Positions 1 to 10,026 of a DNA stretch of 64,000 bases are shown one piece after another. How positions within the stretch are numbered: the stretch's first letter is position 1; every line of letters begins with the position of its first letter. The stretch is taken from the NCBI RefSeq assembly GCF_002095575.1, contig NZ_MLJJ01000001.1, positions 165,616 to 229,615 of the forward strand. The letters run 5' to 3'. A program made the position numbers and the translations under genes. This stretch comes from Pantoea septica. GTDB lineage: Bacteria > Pseudomonadota > Gammaproteobacteria > Enterobacterales > Enterobacteriaceae. The notes beneath the pieces are model-generated. The model had not been told where the DNA came from. It was given only the letters and a program-made list of their open reading frames with translations, and did not search any database.

Positions 1-225
1 CTGCTGCCAGTTAAAGCGCGCGTAGACTTTCTGCTTGTCGGAAAGATAGGCGAAGGCGCCGCGTGTCTGGTAGTGCGTGACTTTCGCCACGTCCTGCTGA
101 TGCTGCTGCCACTGCGGCGCGGTCGTGCTCGGGCCGGGGCCCTGAGGCTGATTAACGGCGCAGGCGGTGAGCAGAACGCTCGCCAGCGGCAAAAGGCGCA
201 ACATAGTGCGTGGTGAATAGGTCAT
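1..225 (-). CDS. lolB: Outer-membrane lipoprotein receptor LolB (5' part only)
   Basis: LolB accepts lipoproteins from periplasmic LolA and inserts them into the outer membrane. Only the first 75 codons are visible; the gene runs off the left edge. The start gives a short basic N-terminus, a hydrophobic stretch and the lipobox L19-T-A-C22. Downstream residues such as [19 protein letters not shown] match the LolB family as I know it from E. coli. The gene is divergent from hemA, the usual enterobacterial arrangement. An ATG 9 bases upstream (at 234) is followed in frame by a stop, so 225 is the start. Confidence 0.93.
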   Translation of the reverse strand, partial: MTYSPRTMLRLLPLASVLLTACAVNQPQGPGPSTTAPQWQQHQQDVAKVTHYQTRGAFAYLSDKQKVYARFNWQQ

Positions 226-363
226 CACGTGGTCATCTCCTCGGACACGTTTTTAATTCGTAACCGATAACGCTAGCGATCCGCTTATGAACCGTCAATG
301 CTGATTACAGGAAAATTGCGCACGATCAGTTTAATCTTATTACAGTCATAGCCTTTGTATGGC

Positions 364-392
364 TTTTCATGATCTGCCGCATCTTGTAGAAT
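364..392 (+). promoter_or_regulatory. Candidate sigma-70 promoter of hemA
   Basis: TTTTCA (364-369) and TAGAAT (387-392) are separated by 17 bases and lie about 50 bases upstream of the hemA ATG, in the lolB/hemA divergent gap (226-441). Each hexamer matches consensus only partly. The assignment rests on spacing and position. Confidence 0.4.
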
Positions 393-441
393 GCGCATCA
401 CAAAACCCTGACATTATTGGGACATCCCAACTTTTATCGCC

Positions 442-1698
442 ATGACGCTGCTCGCTCTCGGAATCAATCATAAAACTGCACCTGTCGCGCTGCGCGAACG
501 CGTCGCGTTCGGGCCGGACGTGCTGGAACAGGCGCTCGACAGCCTGCTTTCCCAGCCGATGGTGCAGAGCGGCGTCGTTCTCTCTACCTGCAACCGCACC
601 GAACTCTACCTTAGCGTAGAGCAGCAGGCGGATCTGCAGGAGCGCCTGGTGCGCTGGCTGTGTGACTATCACCATCTCAATGAAGAGGACGTGCGTCAAA
701 GTCTCTACTGGCATCAGGACAACGCGGCGGTCAGCCATTTGATGCGTGTGGCGAGCGGCCTCGACTCGCTGGTGCTGGGCGAGCCGCAAATTCTCGGCCA
801 GGTGAAAAAAGCCTTCGCCGATTCGCAGCGCGGCCATGCGCTGAGCAGCGAGCTGGAGCGGATGTTCCAGAAAACTTTCTCGGTCGCCAAACGCGTGCGC
901 ACCGAGACGGAAATCGGCGCCAGCGCGGTGTCGGTCGCTTTCGCCGCCTGCACCCTGGCGCGTCAGATCTTCGAATCGCTCTCAACGGTCAACGTGCTGC
1001 TGGTCGGCGCGGGCGAAACCATCGAGCTGGTGGCTCGCCACCTGCGCGAACATAAAGTGCAGAAGCTGATTATCGCCAACCGCACGCGCGAGCGCGCCGA
1101 GCGGCTGGCGGAAGAGGTCGGCGCGGAAGTGATCGGCCTCGGCGACATCGACGCGCGCCTCGCGGACGCCGATATCGTCATCTCCTCCACCGCCAGCCCG
1201 CTGCCGATTATCGGCAAAGGGATGATGGAGCGCGCGCTGAAAGCGCGCCGCAACAAACCGGTGCTGCTGGTGGATATCGCCGTGCCGCGCGACGTGGAGC
1301 CGGAAGTGGGCAAGCTGCCTAACGCCTATCTCTACAGCGTCGACGACCTGCAGGCGATCATCGAGCAGAATATGGCGCAGCGCAAAGCCGCCGCCGTACA
1401 GGCCGAAAGCATCGTGGTGCAGGAGAGCGGCGAATTTATGTCCTGGCTGCGCGCCCAGAGCGCGGTCGAGACCATTCGCGAATACCGCTCTCAGGCGGAA
1501 AGCGTGCGCGCCGATCTCGAATCGCGCGCGCTGGCCGCGCTGCAGCAGGGCGCCGATCCGCAGAAAGTCCTGCAGGAGCTGGCGCACAAGCTGACCAACC
1601 GTTTAATTCACGCACCAACCAAATCCCTGCAGCAGGCCGCCCGCGACGGCGACACTGAACGCCTGCAATTGCTTCGCGACAGCCTCGGTCTCGAGTAG
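442..1698 (+). CDS. hemA: Glutamyl-tRNA reductase
   Basis: This enzyme reduces glutamyl-tRNA(Glu) to glutamate-1-semialdehyde with NADPH, the first committed step of C5 tetrapyrrole synthesis in the cytoplasm. The 418-residue product has the family length. It carries the nucleophilic Cys50 in [12 protein letters not shown], the [16 protein letters not shown] segment and an NADPH-binding fold beginning near [19 protein letters not shown]-terminal helical dimerisation region follows. prfA begins 43 bases downstream. The product supplies uroporphyrinogen III for haem and also for the siroheme needed by the nas locus in this window. Confidence 0.98.
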   Translation: MTLLALGINHKTAPVALRERVAFGPDVLEQALDSLLSQPMVQSGVVLSTCNRTELYLSVEQQADLQERLVRWLCDYHHLNEEDVRQSLYWHQDNAAVSHLMRVASGLDSLVLGEPQILGQVKKAFADSQRGHALSSELERMFQKTFSVAKRVRTETEIGASAVSVAFAACTLARQIFESLSTVNVLLVGAGETIELVARHLREHKVQKLIIANRTRERAERLAEEVGAEVIGLGDIDARLADADIVISSTASPLPIIGKGMMERALKARRNKPVLLVDIAVPRDVEPEVGKLPNAYLYSVDDLQAIIEQNMAQRKAAAVQAESIVVQESGEFMSWLRAQSAVETIREYRSQAESVRADLESRALAALQQGADPQKVLQELAHKLTNRLIHAPTKSLQQAARDGDTERLQLLRDSLGLE

Positions 1699-1741
1699 AC
1701 TCACGGGCTGTTGCCCTCTGTGACGAGAATCCCATCACGAC

Positions 1742-2824
1742 ATGAAAACCTCTATTGTTGCCAAACTGGAAGCGCTGCAGGAGCGCCACGAAGAAGTGGA
1801 AGCGATGCTCGGCGACGCCAGCGTTATCGCCGATCAGGACCGCTTCCGCGCGCTCTCGCGCGAATATGCGCAGTTAACCGACGTGACCCAATGTTTCCGC
1901 GCGTGGCAGCAGACGCAGGAAGATATCGAAACCGCCCAGATGATGCTGGACGATGCCGAGATGCGCGATATGGCGCAGGAAGAGTTGCAGCAGGCGCGCG
2001 CCGAGAGCGAGCGGCTGGAGCAGCAGCTGCAGGTGCTGCTGCTGCCGAAGGATCCTGACGACGAACGCGCCTGCTTTATCGAAGTGCGCGCCGGCACCGG
2101 CGGCGACGAGGCGGCGATCTTCGCCGGCGACCTGTTCCGCATGTACAGCCGCTACGCTGAAGCCCGCCGCTGGCGCGTGGAGATCGTCAGCGCCAACGAG
2201 GGCGAGCACGGCGGCTATAAAGAGGTCATCGCCCGCGTCACCGGCGACGGCGCCTATGGACGCCTGAAGTTTGAGTCGGGCGGCCACCGCGTGCAGCGCG
2301 TGCCGGAAACCGAATCCCAGGGGCGTATCCATACCTCGGCCTGTACCGTGGCGGTGATGCCGGAGGTGCCGGAGGCGGAGCTGCCGGATATTAACCCGTC
2401 CGATCTGAAGATCGACACCTTCCGCTCGTCTGGCGCGGGCGGCCAGCACGTCAACACCACCGACTCCGCCATCCGCATCACCCACCTGCCGACCGGCATC
2501 GTGGTGGAGTGTCAGGATGAGCGTTCGCAGCACAAAAACAAAGCCAAAGCGCTGGCGGTGCTGGGCGCGCGCATTCGCGCCGCAGAGATGGCGAAGCGCC
2601 ATGAAGCGGAGGCGAGCACGCGCCGCAACCTGCTCGGCAGCGGCGACCGCTCCGATCGTATCCGCACCTACAACTTCCCGCAGGGGCGCGTTACCGATCA
2701 CCGCATCAACCTGACCATCTATCGCCTTGACGAGACCATGGAAGGCAAGCTGGATAACCTGATTGAGCCGATCGTGCAGGAGCATCAGGCCGATCAGCTG
2801 GCCGCGCTGGCTGGTCAGGAGTAA
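1742..2824 (+). CDS. prfA: Peptide chain release factor 1
   Basis: RF1 recognises UAA and UAG stop codons in the ribosomal A site and triggers peptide release. The 360-residue product has the standard length. It contains the GGQ motif (SGAGGQHVN, near residue 233), whose Gln is methylated by PrmC, and the codon-reading PxT tripeptide as P-E-T in [10 protein letters not shown]. The N-terminal coiled-coil domain is intact. Its TAA stop overlaps the prmC ATG by one base (TAATG), so the modifying enzyme is translationally coupled to its substrate. Confidence 0.98.
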   Translation: MKTSIVAKLEALQERHEEVEAMLGDASVIADQDRFRALSREYAQLTDVTQCFRAWQQTQEDIETAQMMLDDAEMRDMAQEELQQARAESERLEQQLQVLLLPKDPDDERACFIEVRAGTGGDEAAIFAGDLFRMYSRYAEARRWRVEIVSANEGEHGGYKEVIARVTGDGAYGRLKFESGGHRVQRVPETESQGRIHTSACTVAVMPEVPEAELPDINPSDLKIDTFRSSGAGGQHVNTTDSAIRITHLPTGIVVECQDERSQHKNKAKALAVLGARIRAAEMAKRHEAEASTRRNLLGSGDRSDRIRTYNFPQGRVTDHRINLTIYRLDETMEGKLDNLIEPIVQEHQADQLAALAGQE

Positions 2825-3657
2825 TGGAGTTTCAGGGCTGGCTGAAACAGGCTGTCGCCGCGCTACAGGGCGGCGACAGCTCGAAGCGCGACGCGGAGAT
2901 CCTGCTGGGGCACGTCACCGGCAAATCGCGCAGCTGGCTGGTGGCGTTCGGCGAGACCGAACTGCTGCCTGAACAGCTGACGCGCCTCGACGCGCTGCTG
3001 GCGCGGCGCGTGCAGGGCGAGCCGGTGGCGCATCTGATCGGCGAGCGCGAATTCTGGTCGCTGCCGCTGCGCGTTTCCGACGCGACGCTCATCCCGCGAC
3101 CCGATACCGAAGTGCTGGTAGAGCAGGCGCTGGCGCGCCTGCCCGCCGCGCCGGCGCGCATTCTCGATCTCGGCACCGGCACCGGCGCCATCGCGCTGGC
3201 GCTGGCGAGCGAACGGCCCGACTGCGAGGTGCTCGGCGTCGATCGCATCGAGGCGGCCGTGGCGCTGGCGCAAAGCAATGCCGATCGGCTGGCGATCCCC
3301 AACGCCGCGTTCGCTCTGAGCCACTGGTTCGACGCGCTGCCCGCCGCGCGCTTCGACCTGATCGTCAGCAACCCTCCCTATATCGACGCGTGCGACCAGC
3401 ATCTCTCGCAGGGCGACGTGCGTTTCGAACCGCGCAGCGCGCTGGTGGCCGACGAGGCGGGGCTGGCAGATTTGCGCCTGCTTATCACCCAGGCGCCGCA
3501 GTGGCTGGCGCCAGGCGGCTGGCTGCTGCTGGAGCATGGCTGGCAGCAGGACGCGGCGGTGCGCGCGCTGATGCAGCAGCACGATTTTCTTCAGGTCGCG
3601 ACCGTGAATGACTACGGCGGCAATCCGCGCGTCACGCTCGGTCGCATTCCCTCTTAA
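2824..3657 (+). CDS. prmC: Release factor glutamine N5-methyltransferase
   Basis: PrmC methylates the GGQ glutamine of RF1 and RF2 with S-adenosylmethionine. The product is 277 residues. It shows an N-terminal helical domain, the SAM-binding glycine motif in ILDLGTGTGAIALAL and the catalytic NPPY in LIVSNPPYID. The start overlaps the prfA stop. It lies in the hemA-prfA-prmC-sirB-kdsA run that is conserved across Enterobacterales. Confidence 0.97.
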   Translation: MEFQGWLKQAVAALQGGDSSKRDAEILLGHVTGKSRSWLVAFGETELLPEQLTRLDALLARRVQGEPVAHLIGEREFWSLPLRVSDATLIPRPDTEVLVEQALARLPAAPARILDLGTGTGAIALALASERPDCEVLGVDRIEAAVALAQSNADRLAIPNAAFALSHWFDALPAARFDLIVSNPPYIDACDQHLSQGDVRFEPRSALVADEAGLADLRLLITQAPQWLAPGGWLLLEHGWQQDAAVRALMQQHDFLQVATVNDYGGNPRVTLGRIPS

Positions 3658-3669
3658 AAAGGACGTTAC

Positions 3670-4068
3670 ATGGCCGCTTACTATCCGCTTATCAAGCAAC
3701 TGCATCTGCTGACGGTGTTTATCAGCATTGCGCTTTTTATCGTGCGTTTTTACTGGCTGCGCAGCGGCTCGGCGCTGCTGCAGCGCCGCTGGGTGCGCAT
3801 TACGCCGCACGTTAACGACACCTTTTTACTGCTGACTGGCGTGCTGCTGGTGATGATTACCCACTTTTACCCGTTCTCTCCGCAAGGAAGCTGGCTGACG
3901 GAGAAGCTTTTAGGCGTTATTATCTACATCGCCTTAGGTTCCGTGGCATTGAGTCGTCGCCCGCGCACCAGCCGTACGCGCTGGATCGCTTTCCTGGTCG
4001 CGCTGGTCGCGCTGGTGACAGTGATTAAGCTGGCGGTGACCAAAATGCCGTTATTGGGGATAGTATGA
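3670..4068 (+). CDS. sirB2: SirB2-family inner-membrane protein
   Basis: This is a small membrane protein of 132 residues with about four hydrophobic segments, for example near residues 10-27, 50-67, 76-93 and 108-128. Family and position (between prmC and sirB1) identify it as SirB2/YchQ. The biochemical function of the family is not established. Its last codons overlap the sirB1 start (ATGA), so the two are probably translated together. Confidence 0.9.
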   Translation: MAAYYPLIKQLHLLTVFISIALFIVRFYWLRSGSALLQRRWVRITPHVNDTFLLLTGVLLVMITHFYPFSPQGSWLTEKLLGVIIYIALGSVALSRRPRTSRTRWIAFLVALVALVTVIKLAVTKMPLLGIV

Positions 4069-4874
4069 CCTCCACAGAGCAATTAGATTTTAGTCAGACG
4101 CCGCTGTGTGAAGCGGTGATTGGCGCCACCCGCGCGATTCGCGCCGATTTTCCCGCCTCGTCCGTGCAGGAGCAGCTGGCGACGCTGGTGGCGGAAGCCC
4201 GCCGCTACGTGAGCAGCGAACAGGACGCCGACATGCAGCTTGAGAAGCTGCTGGAGCTTTTCTACCGCCAGTGGGGCTTTGGCGGCGCCAGCGGCATCTA
4301 TAACCTTTCCGACGCGCTCTGGCTGGATAAAGTGCTCAAGACGCGTCAGGGCACCGCGGTGTCGCTGGGCGTGATCCTGCTGCATATCGCCCAGGCGCTC
4401 GACATTCCGCTGATGCCGGTTATTTTCCCTACGCAGCTGATTTTGCGCGCCGACTGGATCGACGGCGAGATGTGGCTCATCAACCCGTTCAACGGCGAGA
4501 CGCTCGATACCCATACGCTGGAAGTGTGGCTGAAGGGCAACATCAGCCCCACGGCGAAGCTCTACGACGACGATCTGGAAGAGGCGAAGACCATTAGCGT
4601 GATGCGCAAGATGCTCGACACCATGAAGGCGGCGCTGATGGAGGAGAAGCAGATGGAGCTGGCGCTGGGCGTGAGTCAGGTGCTGTTGCAGATCGATCCG
4701 GACGACCCTTACGAGATCCGCGATCGCGGTTTGATCTACGCGCAGCTGGAGTGCGATCATATTGCGCTAAACGATTTAACCTATTTCGTTGAGCAGTGTC
4801 CCGAGGATCCGGTCAGCGAGATGATCAAAGTGCAAATTCACGCAATTGAACAGAAACAGGTGACGCTGCACTAA
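4065..4874 (+). CDS. sirB1: SirB1/YchA protein (transglutaminase-like fold with TPR region)
   Basis: The product is 269 residues. The N-terminal part has the SirB1/YchA pattern (QWGFGGASGIYNLSDALWLD, then GVILLHIAQALDIPL). The C-terminal 80 or so residues are helical and TPR-like. The family's molecular role is unclear; the name derives from an effect on Salmonella invasion regulation. It overlaps sirB2 by 4 bases and ends 26 bases before kdsA. Confidence 0.9.
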   Translation: MTSTEQLDFSQTPLCEAVIGATRAIRADFPASSVQEQLATLVAEARRYVSSEQDADMQLEKLLELFYRQWGFGGASGIYNLSDALWLDKVLKTRQGTAVSLGVILLHIAQALDIPLMPVIFPTQLILRADWIDGEMWLINPFNGETLDTHTLEVWLKGNISPTAKLYDDDLEEAKTISVMRKMLDTMKAALMEEKQMELALGVSQVLLQIDPDDPYEIRDRGLIYAQLECDHIALNDLTYFVEQCPEDPVSEMIKVQIHAIEQKQVTLH

Positions 4875-4891
4875 GCGCACCACACCATTAA

Positions 4892-5755
<864 letters not shown>

Positions 5756-5781
5756 CTCGCCCTTCAGCGGCGAAATAAAAA

Positions 5782-5808
5782 AGAGCGACGTTAGTCGCTC
5801 TTTTTTTT
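5782..5808 (+). terminator. Rho-independent terminator after kdsA
   Basis: An 8-bp stem AGAGCGAC/GTCGCTCT with a GTTA loop (5782-5801) is followed by an uninterrupted run of T through 5808. An A-rich stretch precedes it, so it may also act weakly on the opposite strand for chaA. Confidence 0.92.
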
Positions 5809-5933
5809 GCCGCTCGTCCCGCGCGGACAGGCACCTTTTCCCTGAGGCGCGCCCGTGGCCAGGCGTTGTGTCCCTGGCGCGGACGCTTTACGTCACCCGC
5901 GTTTACCTTATGCGTGCTCTGAAAGGCGTCATG

Positions 5934-7025
5934 TCAGAGCATGATCGTCAGCAGGTAGCCGGCAAAAATCGCCAGGTGCGCGGCGCCGTTCAGCACGTTG
6001 GTGCGCCCGGTTGAAAACGAGATATGACACAGGATGAGCGCCGCTGACATCATCACCATCTGCGGCGGCTCAAGGCCGAACACCAGCTGCTGGTCGGTGA
6101 GGGTGGCGATAATGGTCACCGCCGGCACGGTTAGCGAAATTGTCGCCAGCACCGAGCCGAAAAAGAGGTTCATGGCGCGCTGCACCTGATTCATCAGCAC
6201 CGCCTTCAGCGCGCCCAGGCCTTCCGGCGACAGGATCAGCAAAGCCACCAGGAAGCCGGTGAACTGCGCGGGCGCATTAAACTCCGACAGCAGATGCTCC
6301 AGCGTATTGGCGTTCATCTTGGTGACGCTGATGACCGCAATCAGATGCACAATCAGCCAGACGGTGTGCCAGACGCTGCTGTGCGCCGAAGGCTTGCCGT
6401 GGTGCGGATCGCCATCATCGCTGTCGTCTTCATGCTCGTAAACAAATAAACTCTGGTGGGTACGCGTCTGAATCAGCAGGAAAACGCCGTACATCGCCGC
6501 CGAAATCGCTGCGATCAGCAGCGCCTGCGTGGTCGTAAAGTTGCCGCCCGGCAGCGCGTTGGGGAACACCAGCACCAGGATCGCCAGCGGAAAGATGGCG
6601 ATCAGATACTGCTTTACCCCGGCAAGATTCACATACTGCGTGGCGAACTTGCGCCCGCCCAGCAGCAGCGAGAAACCCACCAGCCCGCCGGTGACGATCA
6701 TAATGATAGAGTAGAGCGTGTCGCGCATCAGCGCCGGCGCGGCATCGCCCGTAGCCATCAGCGCGGAGATCAGGCTGACCTCAAGGATAACCACTGACAG
6801 GCTGAGGATCAGCGAGCCGTAGGGCTCGCCCAGCCGGTGCGCCAGCACGTCGGCATGGCGCACCACGCTAAAGGCGCTGCTGAGGATCGCGACCAGCGCC
6901 AGCAGGTTGATGCCGATAACCGCGGGCAGGGAGGTTTGTCCGCCGAAGAAAAACAGCACGCCCAGGGCGGCGAGGGGAAGTATCAGCGAGAACTCTTTGT
7001 GACGTGTTTTTTCATGTGTGGTCAT
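5934..7025 (-). CDS. chaA: Sodium-potassium/proton (calcium/proton) antiporter ChaA
   Basis: ChaA is an inner-membrane antiporter that exchanges Na+, K+ or Ca2+ for protons, helping at alkaline pH and high salt. The 363-residue product has about eleven hydrophobic segments. It carries the two CaCA-type repeats with conserved acidic residues (SVVILEVSLISALMATGD and ALLILSPEGLGALKAVL). An acidic and histidine-rich cytoplasmic loop (EHEDDSDDGDPHHGK) sits between them. It is transcribed away from chaB and chaC. Confidence 0.97.
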   Translation of the reverse strand: MTTHEKTRHKEFSLILPLAALGVLFFFGGQTSLPAVIGINLLALVAILSSAFSVVRHADVLAHRLGEPYGSLILSLSVVILEVSLISALMATGDAAPALMRDTLYSIIMIVTGGLVGFSLLLGGRKFATQYVNLAGVKQYLIAIFPLAILVLVFPNALPGGNFTTTQALLIAAISAAMYGVFLLIQTRTHQSLFVYEHEDDSDDGDPHHGKPSAHSSVWHTVWLIVHLIAVISVTKMNANTLEHLLSEFNAPAQFTGFLVALLILSPEGLGALKAVLMNQVQRAMNLFFGSVLATISLTVPAVTIIATLTDQQLVFGLEPPQMVMMSAALILCHISFSTGRTNVLNGAAHLAIFAGYLLTIML

Positions 7026-7395
7026 TCACCATCCTCTCAAAAGAAATGCTTCGGCGAAACCCAACGGGGCTTCACAAAATAGTAGATCTTTTATTACCTC
7101 TGAAAGTGTAACTTTTCGCCGTTTAATCTGGGTAAAATTTACCGGTTTTTACTTTTTCGACAATCAACGACCATCTCGTCAAAAGGAGATAACAACATCG
7201 TTTATTGTTTTCTATTCATAGTATTAACTTTATGAGTCAGGCACTAATTACGCTTTTAAAAGCAAATTAAAATGCTGATAACCTTTATTTTCAGGCGTTT
7301 CGTCCGATTTTTTAGAAAGGGAGGGCTTAATGACAAGGTTGTAATTTTTTCTTCATGCGCCAGGCTTAATGCGGGCCCTTAATGGAGGAAATGCA
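7026..7395. other. Intergenic region between chaA and chaB
   Basis: About 370 bases, clearly richer in A and T than the flanks, separate the divergent chaA and chaB starts. It should hold both promoters. Apart from the chaB Shine-Dalgarno sequence GGAGGA at 7384-7389, I found no convincing operator, small gene or RNA in it. Confidence 0.5.
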
Positions 7396-7626
7396 ATGCC
7401 TTACAAAAATCGTGAAGCGCTGCCGGATAACGTGAAACATGTACTGCCGCCGCATGCGCAGGAGATCTATCAGAAGGCGTTCAACAGCGCCTGGGATCAG
7501 TATAAAGACAAAGATGAGCGACGCGGCGACGAGTCTCAGGAAGAAGTGGCGCACAAAGTTGCCTGGTCGGCGGTGAAAAAGGAGTATGAAAAAGGGGACG
7601 ATGATAAGTGGCACCCTAAGAAGTAG
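7396..7626 (+). CDS. chaB: ChaB family protein
   Basis: This is a small, charged, soluble protein of 76 residues (MPYKNREALPDNVKHVLPPH at the N-terminus). Its length and sequence match ChaB, historically called a regulator of ChaA although its activity is unproven. The ATG at 7396 has an ideal Shine-Dalgarno sequence (GGAGGA, 6 bases upstream). An in-frame ATG 27 bases earlier is rejected because it precedes that site and would extend the family N-terminus. Confidence 0.93.
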   Translation: MPYKNREALPDNVKHVLPPHAQEIYQKAFNSAWDQYKDKDERRGDESQEEVAHKVAWSAVKKEYEKGDDDKWHPKK

Positions 7627-7637
7627 GCGCGGGAAGG

Positions 7638-7671
7638 GGCCGGCGCAGCCGGCCTGACGCGGCGCTTTTTT
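7638..7671 (+). terminator. Possible terminator after chaB
   Basis: A 7-bp stem GGCCGGC/GCCGGCC with a GCA loop (7638-7654) is followed by a GC-rich spacer and a T run at 7666-7671. The distance from stem to T run is longer than usual. Confidence 0.45.
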
Positions 7672-7812
7672 AATTTCTCGCCTGGCCGCGGCCTTGAAAG
7701 CGGTGCAGAAAATGCATACTGTCAGTGCAGGCTGCGGCTCAAGAATGTCGCCCGTTAGCCGATTTTATAAGGGAGCCCGTCGGACAGGACGTTAAAAGGT
7801 CAGGAGGTCGCA

Positions 7813-8490
7813 TTGTTAACCCGAGAATTTTTATTAAAAGCAGACTGCAAAACCTCATTCGGCGATATTGAGGAATCGCTGCTCTGGAGCTGCGAGCAGC
7901 GCGCCGCATCGCTGGCGGCCACGCTCGCCTGCCGTCCCGACCAGAGCCCGGTCTGGATCTTCGGCTATGGTTCGCTGATGTGGAATCCTGTTTTTGAAGC
8001 GGACGAGGTCGCATCCGGCACGCTGGAGGGATGGCACCGCGCTTTCTGCCTGCGCCTGATCGCCGGCCGCGGCACCTCGTCCCATCCCGGCCGCATGCTG
8101 GCGCTGAAAGAGGGCGGTTCGACCAGCGGCCTGGCGTTTCGCCTGCCGGAGACGCGCCTGCAGGAAGAGCTGGAGCTGCTGTGGAAGCGCGAAATGATCA
8201 CCGGCTGCTATCTGCCGACCTGGTGCGAATTAACGCTGGAGGATGGGCGCAGCGTCACCGCGCTGGCCTTTATTATGGATCCGCGCCATCCGCTCTATGA
8301 ATCGGACTCCTGTCCTGAGGCGATCGCGCCGCTGATCGCAGCGGCAAGCGGCCCGCTGGGCAGCAACGCGCAGTATCTTTTTTCGCTTGAGCAAGAGCTC
8401 GCGAAGCGCGGCATGGAAGAGGAGAGTTTAAGCCGGCTGGCGCACCAGGTGCGCGCGCTGCAGGCGGGCGTTCGCTGCGCGCAGGGCTAA
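7813..8490 (+). CDS. chaC: Glutathione-specific gamma-glutamylcyclotransferase ChaC
   Basis: ChaC cleaves glutathione to 5-oxoproline and Cys-Gly in the cytoplasm. The 225-residue product has the substrate-binding loop WIFGYGSLMWNP and the probable catalytic glutamate in LLWKREMITGCYLPTW. The chosen start is a TTG at 7813, five bases after a strong AGGAGG (7802-7807). No ATG fits, and the N-terminal LTREFLLKADCKTSFG aligns with other ChaC proteins at this point. Confidence 0.94.
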   Translation: MLTREFLLKADCKTSFGDIEESLLWSCEQRAASLAATLACRPDQSPVWIFGYGSLMWNPVFEADEVASGTLEGWHRAFCLRLIAGRGTSSHPGRMLALKEGGSTSGLAFRLPETRLQEELELLWKREMITGCYLPTWCELTLEDGRSVTALAFIMDPRHPLYESDSCPEAIAPLIAAASGPLGSNAQYLFSLEQELAKRGMEEESLSRLAHQVRALQAGVRCAQG

Positions 8491-8500
8491 AGGGTAAGGC

Positions 8501-8526
8501 TCGCGGCGTGTTCATCCACGCCGCGA
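8501..8526. terminator. Hairpin between convergent chaC and the kinase gene
   Basis: A perfect 10-bp stem TCGCGGCGTG/CACGCCGCGA with loop TTCATC sits in the 43-base gap between two converging genes. It has no clear T run on either strand, so terminator function is inferred from position only. Confidence 0.5.
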
Positions 8527-8533
8527 AAGCGTG

Positions 8534-9982
8534 CTAGTTGCCCGGGTTAAGCAGCCAGGTGCCTGGCTTGTCGATCACCAGCGACTGCGCGCGCATGCTG
8601 GTGCCTGAATGCACCTCGATACGATACTGACCCGCCGCCAGGTTGAGCGTGGCGAAACCGTTGCTGCCGGTTTTTACCTCCACCGGCTGGCCGTTGAGCA
8701 CCACGTTGGCGCCGCGCTCCAGCTTGAGGTAGACCGTCGCCAGCGCAGCGGGCGTCGCAGGCGGCGCGCTATTCACTACGGGGTTTTGCGCCACCGCAGG
8801 CGTCGCGTTTTCCGGCGTCGCGTCGCGCCTGTTGGTCAGCCAGGTGACCACCACTACCGCCAGCAGCGCTGCGGCCGCCAGGGCCACCAGCCCCGGCGAC
8901 AGGCGGCGCGCGTTGCGCGGCGTTACCGGCTCGACGCTGGGCGAGGCGTGATTCACCGCCATCACTACCGGCGCGGGCGTGACGACTTCCTCTTCCTCCA
9001 CCACGAGGGTCGGCGCGGGCGCAGCAGCGACCGGCGGCGGCTCCGGCGCAGGCTGCAGGCTATTGACCACCGCCTCCACGTCGCTGACGGGCAGATCGAT
9101 AAGCGCCGCAAAGGCGTCAATCGACTGCGGGCGATCGGCAGGCTTCATCGCCAGCGCGCAGTCCACCGCGTGAAGCAGCGGCAGCGAATAGCCGGGCGGC
9201 TGACGCTCGACCAGCGGCTCATAGTTATCCTCAATGCAGCGCACCACGCTCACCGGCGGCGGATTGCCGGTGATCAGACTGTGCAGCACCGCGCCGAGCG
9301 CGTAAATATCGGTCCACGGCCCCTGTTCGTTTTCACCCTCTTCGCTGTACTGCTCAATCGGCGCGAAGCCGGGCTTGAGCATAATCTCCGTTTCGTCCGA
9401 CAGATTGCCGATCTCTTTGCGCGCCGAGCCGAAGTCGAGCAGCACCGGCAGCTGGTTTTCCTGAATCTGAATATTATCCAGCGAAATATCGCGATGCAGA
9501 TAGCCCGCCTGATGGATAGTGCTGATGGCGCCGAACAGCGGCGGCAGCAGGCGACGAATCCAGGCCTCGCTCACCGCATCCGGGCTGGTCTGCTGCCACT
9601 CTTTCAGCGTCATGCCGCTGTAGTAGAGCGTGCCCATATAGGCGGTACCGTTCTGCTCCCAGAAGCGCAGCACGTGCAGCAGGCCGGGATGGTTGAAGCG
9701 CGCCAGCAGACGCGCCTCCTGTATAAAGCTGGTCAGGCCGGCGTTAAACAGCTTTTGATAGCGTTCGCCGCGCAGCTCCAGCGACAGATCCTCGGCGCGC
9801 ACCGCCAGCGACACCGGCATATACTCTTTAATTGCGATGGTGCGTTCAAGCTGATGATCCCAGGCGCGATAAACGATGCCAAACCCGCCGCCGCCAATCA
9901 CTTCCTTGATTTCAAACTCGTTAAATCGGTATCCCGCAGGGAGCGCGTTGGGCACCGCTTTCTGATTATCATTTGCCGACAT
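8534..9982 (-). CDS. PpkA-like membrane Ser/Thr protein kinase
   Basis: This is a eukaryotic-type kinase of 482 residues. Visible elements in order are the glycine loop GGGGFGIVY (about 30-38), Lys52 in AIKEY, a helix-C Glu near 89, the catalytic HRDISLDN (163-170) and DFGSAR (183-188). A Pro-rich linker, one membrane segment (LVALAAAALLAVVVVTWL) and a PEGA-like periplasmic tail ending NPGN follow. T6SS PpkA kinases phosphorylate FHA proteins or TssL, and a PP2C gene and an FHA gene lie in the same operon. The ATG at 9982 is preferred over 10000 because it gives MSANDN after a purine-rich AGAGAG. It is the last gene of the operon. Confidence 0.88.
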   Translation of the reverse strand: MSANDNQKAVPNALPAGYRFNEFEIKEVIGGGGFGIVYRAWDHQLERTIAIKEYMPVSLAVRAEDLSLELRGERYQKLFNAGLTSFIQEARLLARFNHPGLLHVLRFWEQNGTAYMGTLYYSGMTLKEWQQTSPDAVSEAWIRRLLPPLFGAISTIHQAGYLHRDISLDNIQIQENQLPVLLDFGSARKEIGNLSDETEIMLKPGFAPIEQYSEEGENEQGPWTDIYALGAVLHSLITGNPPPVSVVRCIEDNYEPLVERQPPGYSLPLLHAVDCALAMKPADRPQSIDAFAALIDLPVSDVEAVVNSLQPAPEPPPVAAAPAPTLVVEEEEVVTPAPVVMAVNHASPSVEPVTPRNARRLSPGLVALAAAALLAVVVVTWLTNRRDATPENATPAVAQNPVVNSAPPATPAALATVYLKLERGANVVLNGQPVEVKTGSNGFATLNLAAGQYRIEVHSGTSMRAQSLVIDKPGTWLLNPGN

Positions 9983-10026
9983 AGTGAACTCTCTGAACAC
10001 CGCCTGGCAGCCAGGCTGCGCTGTAA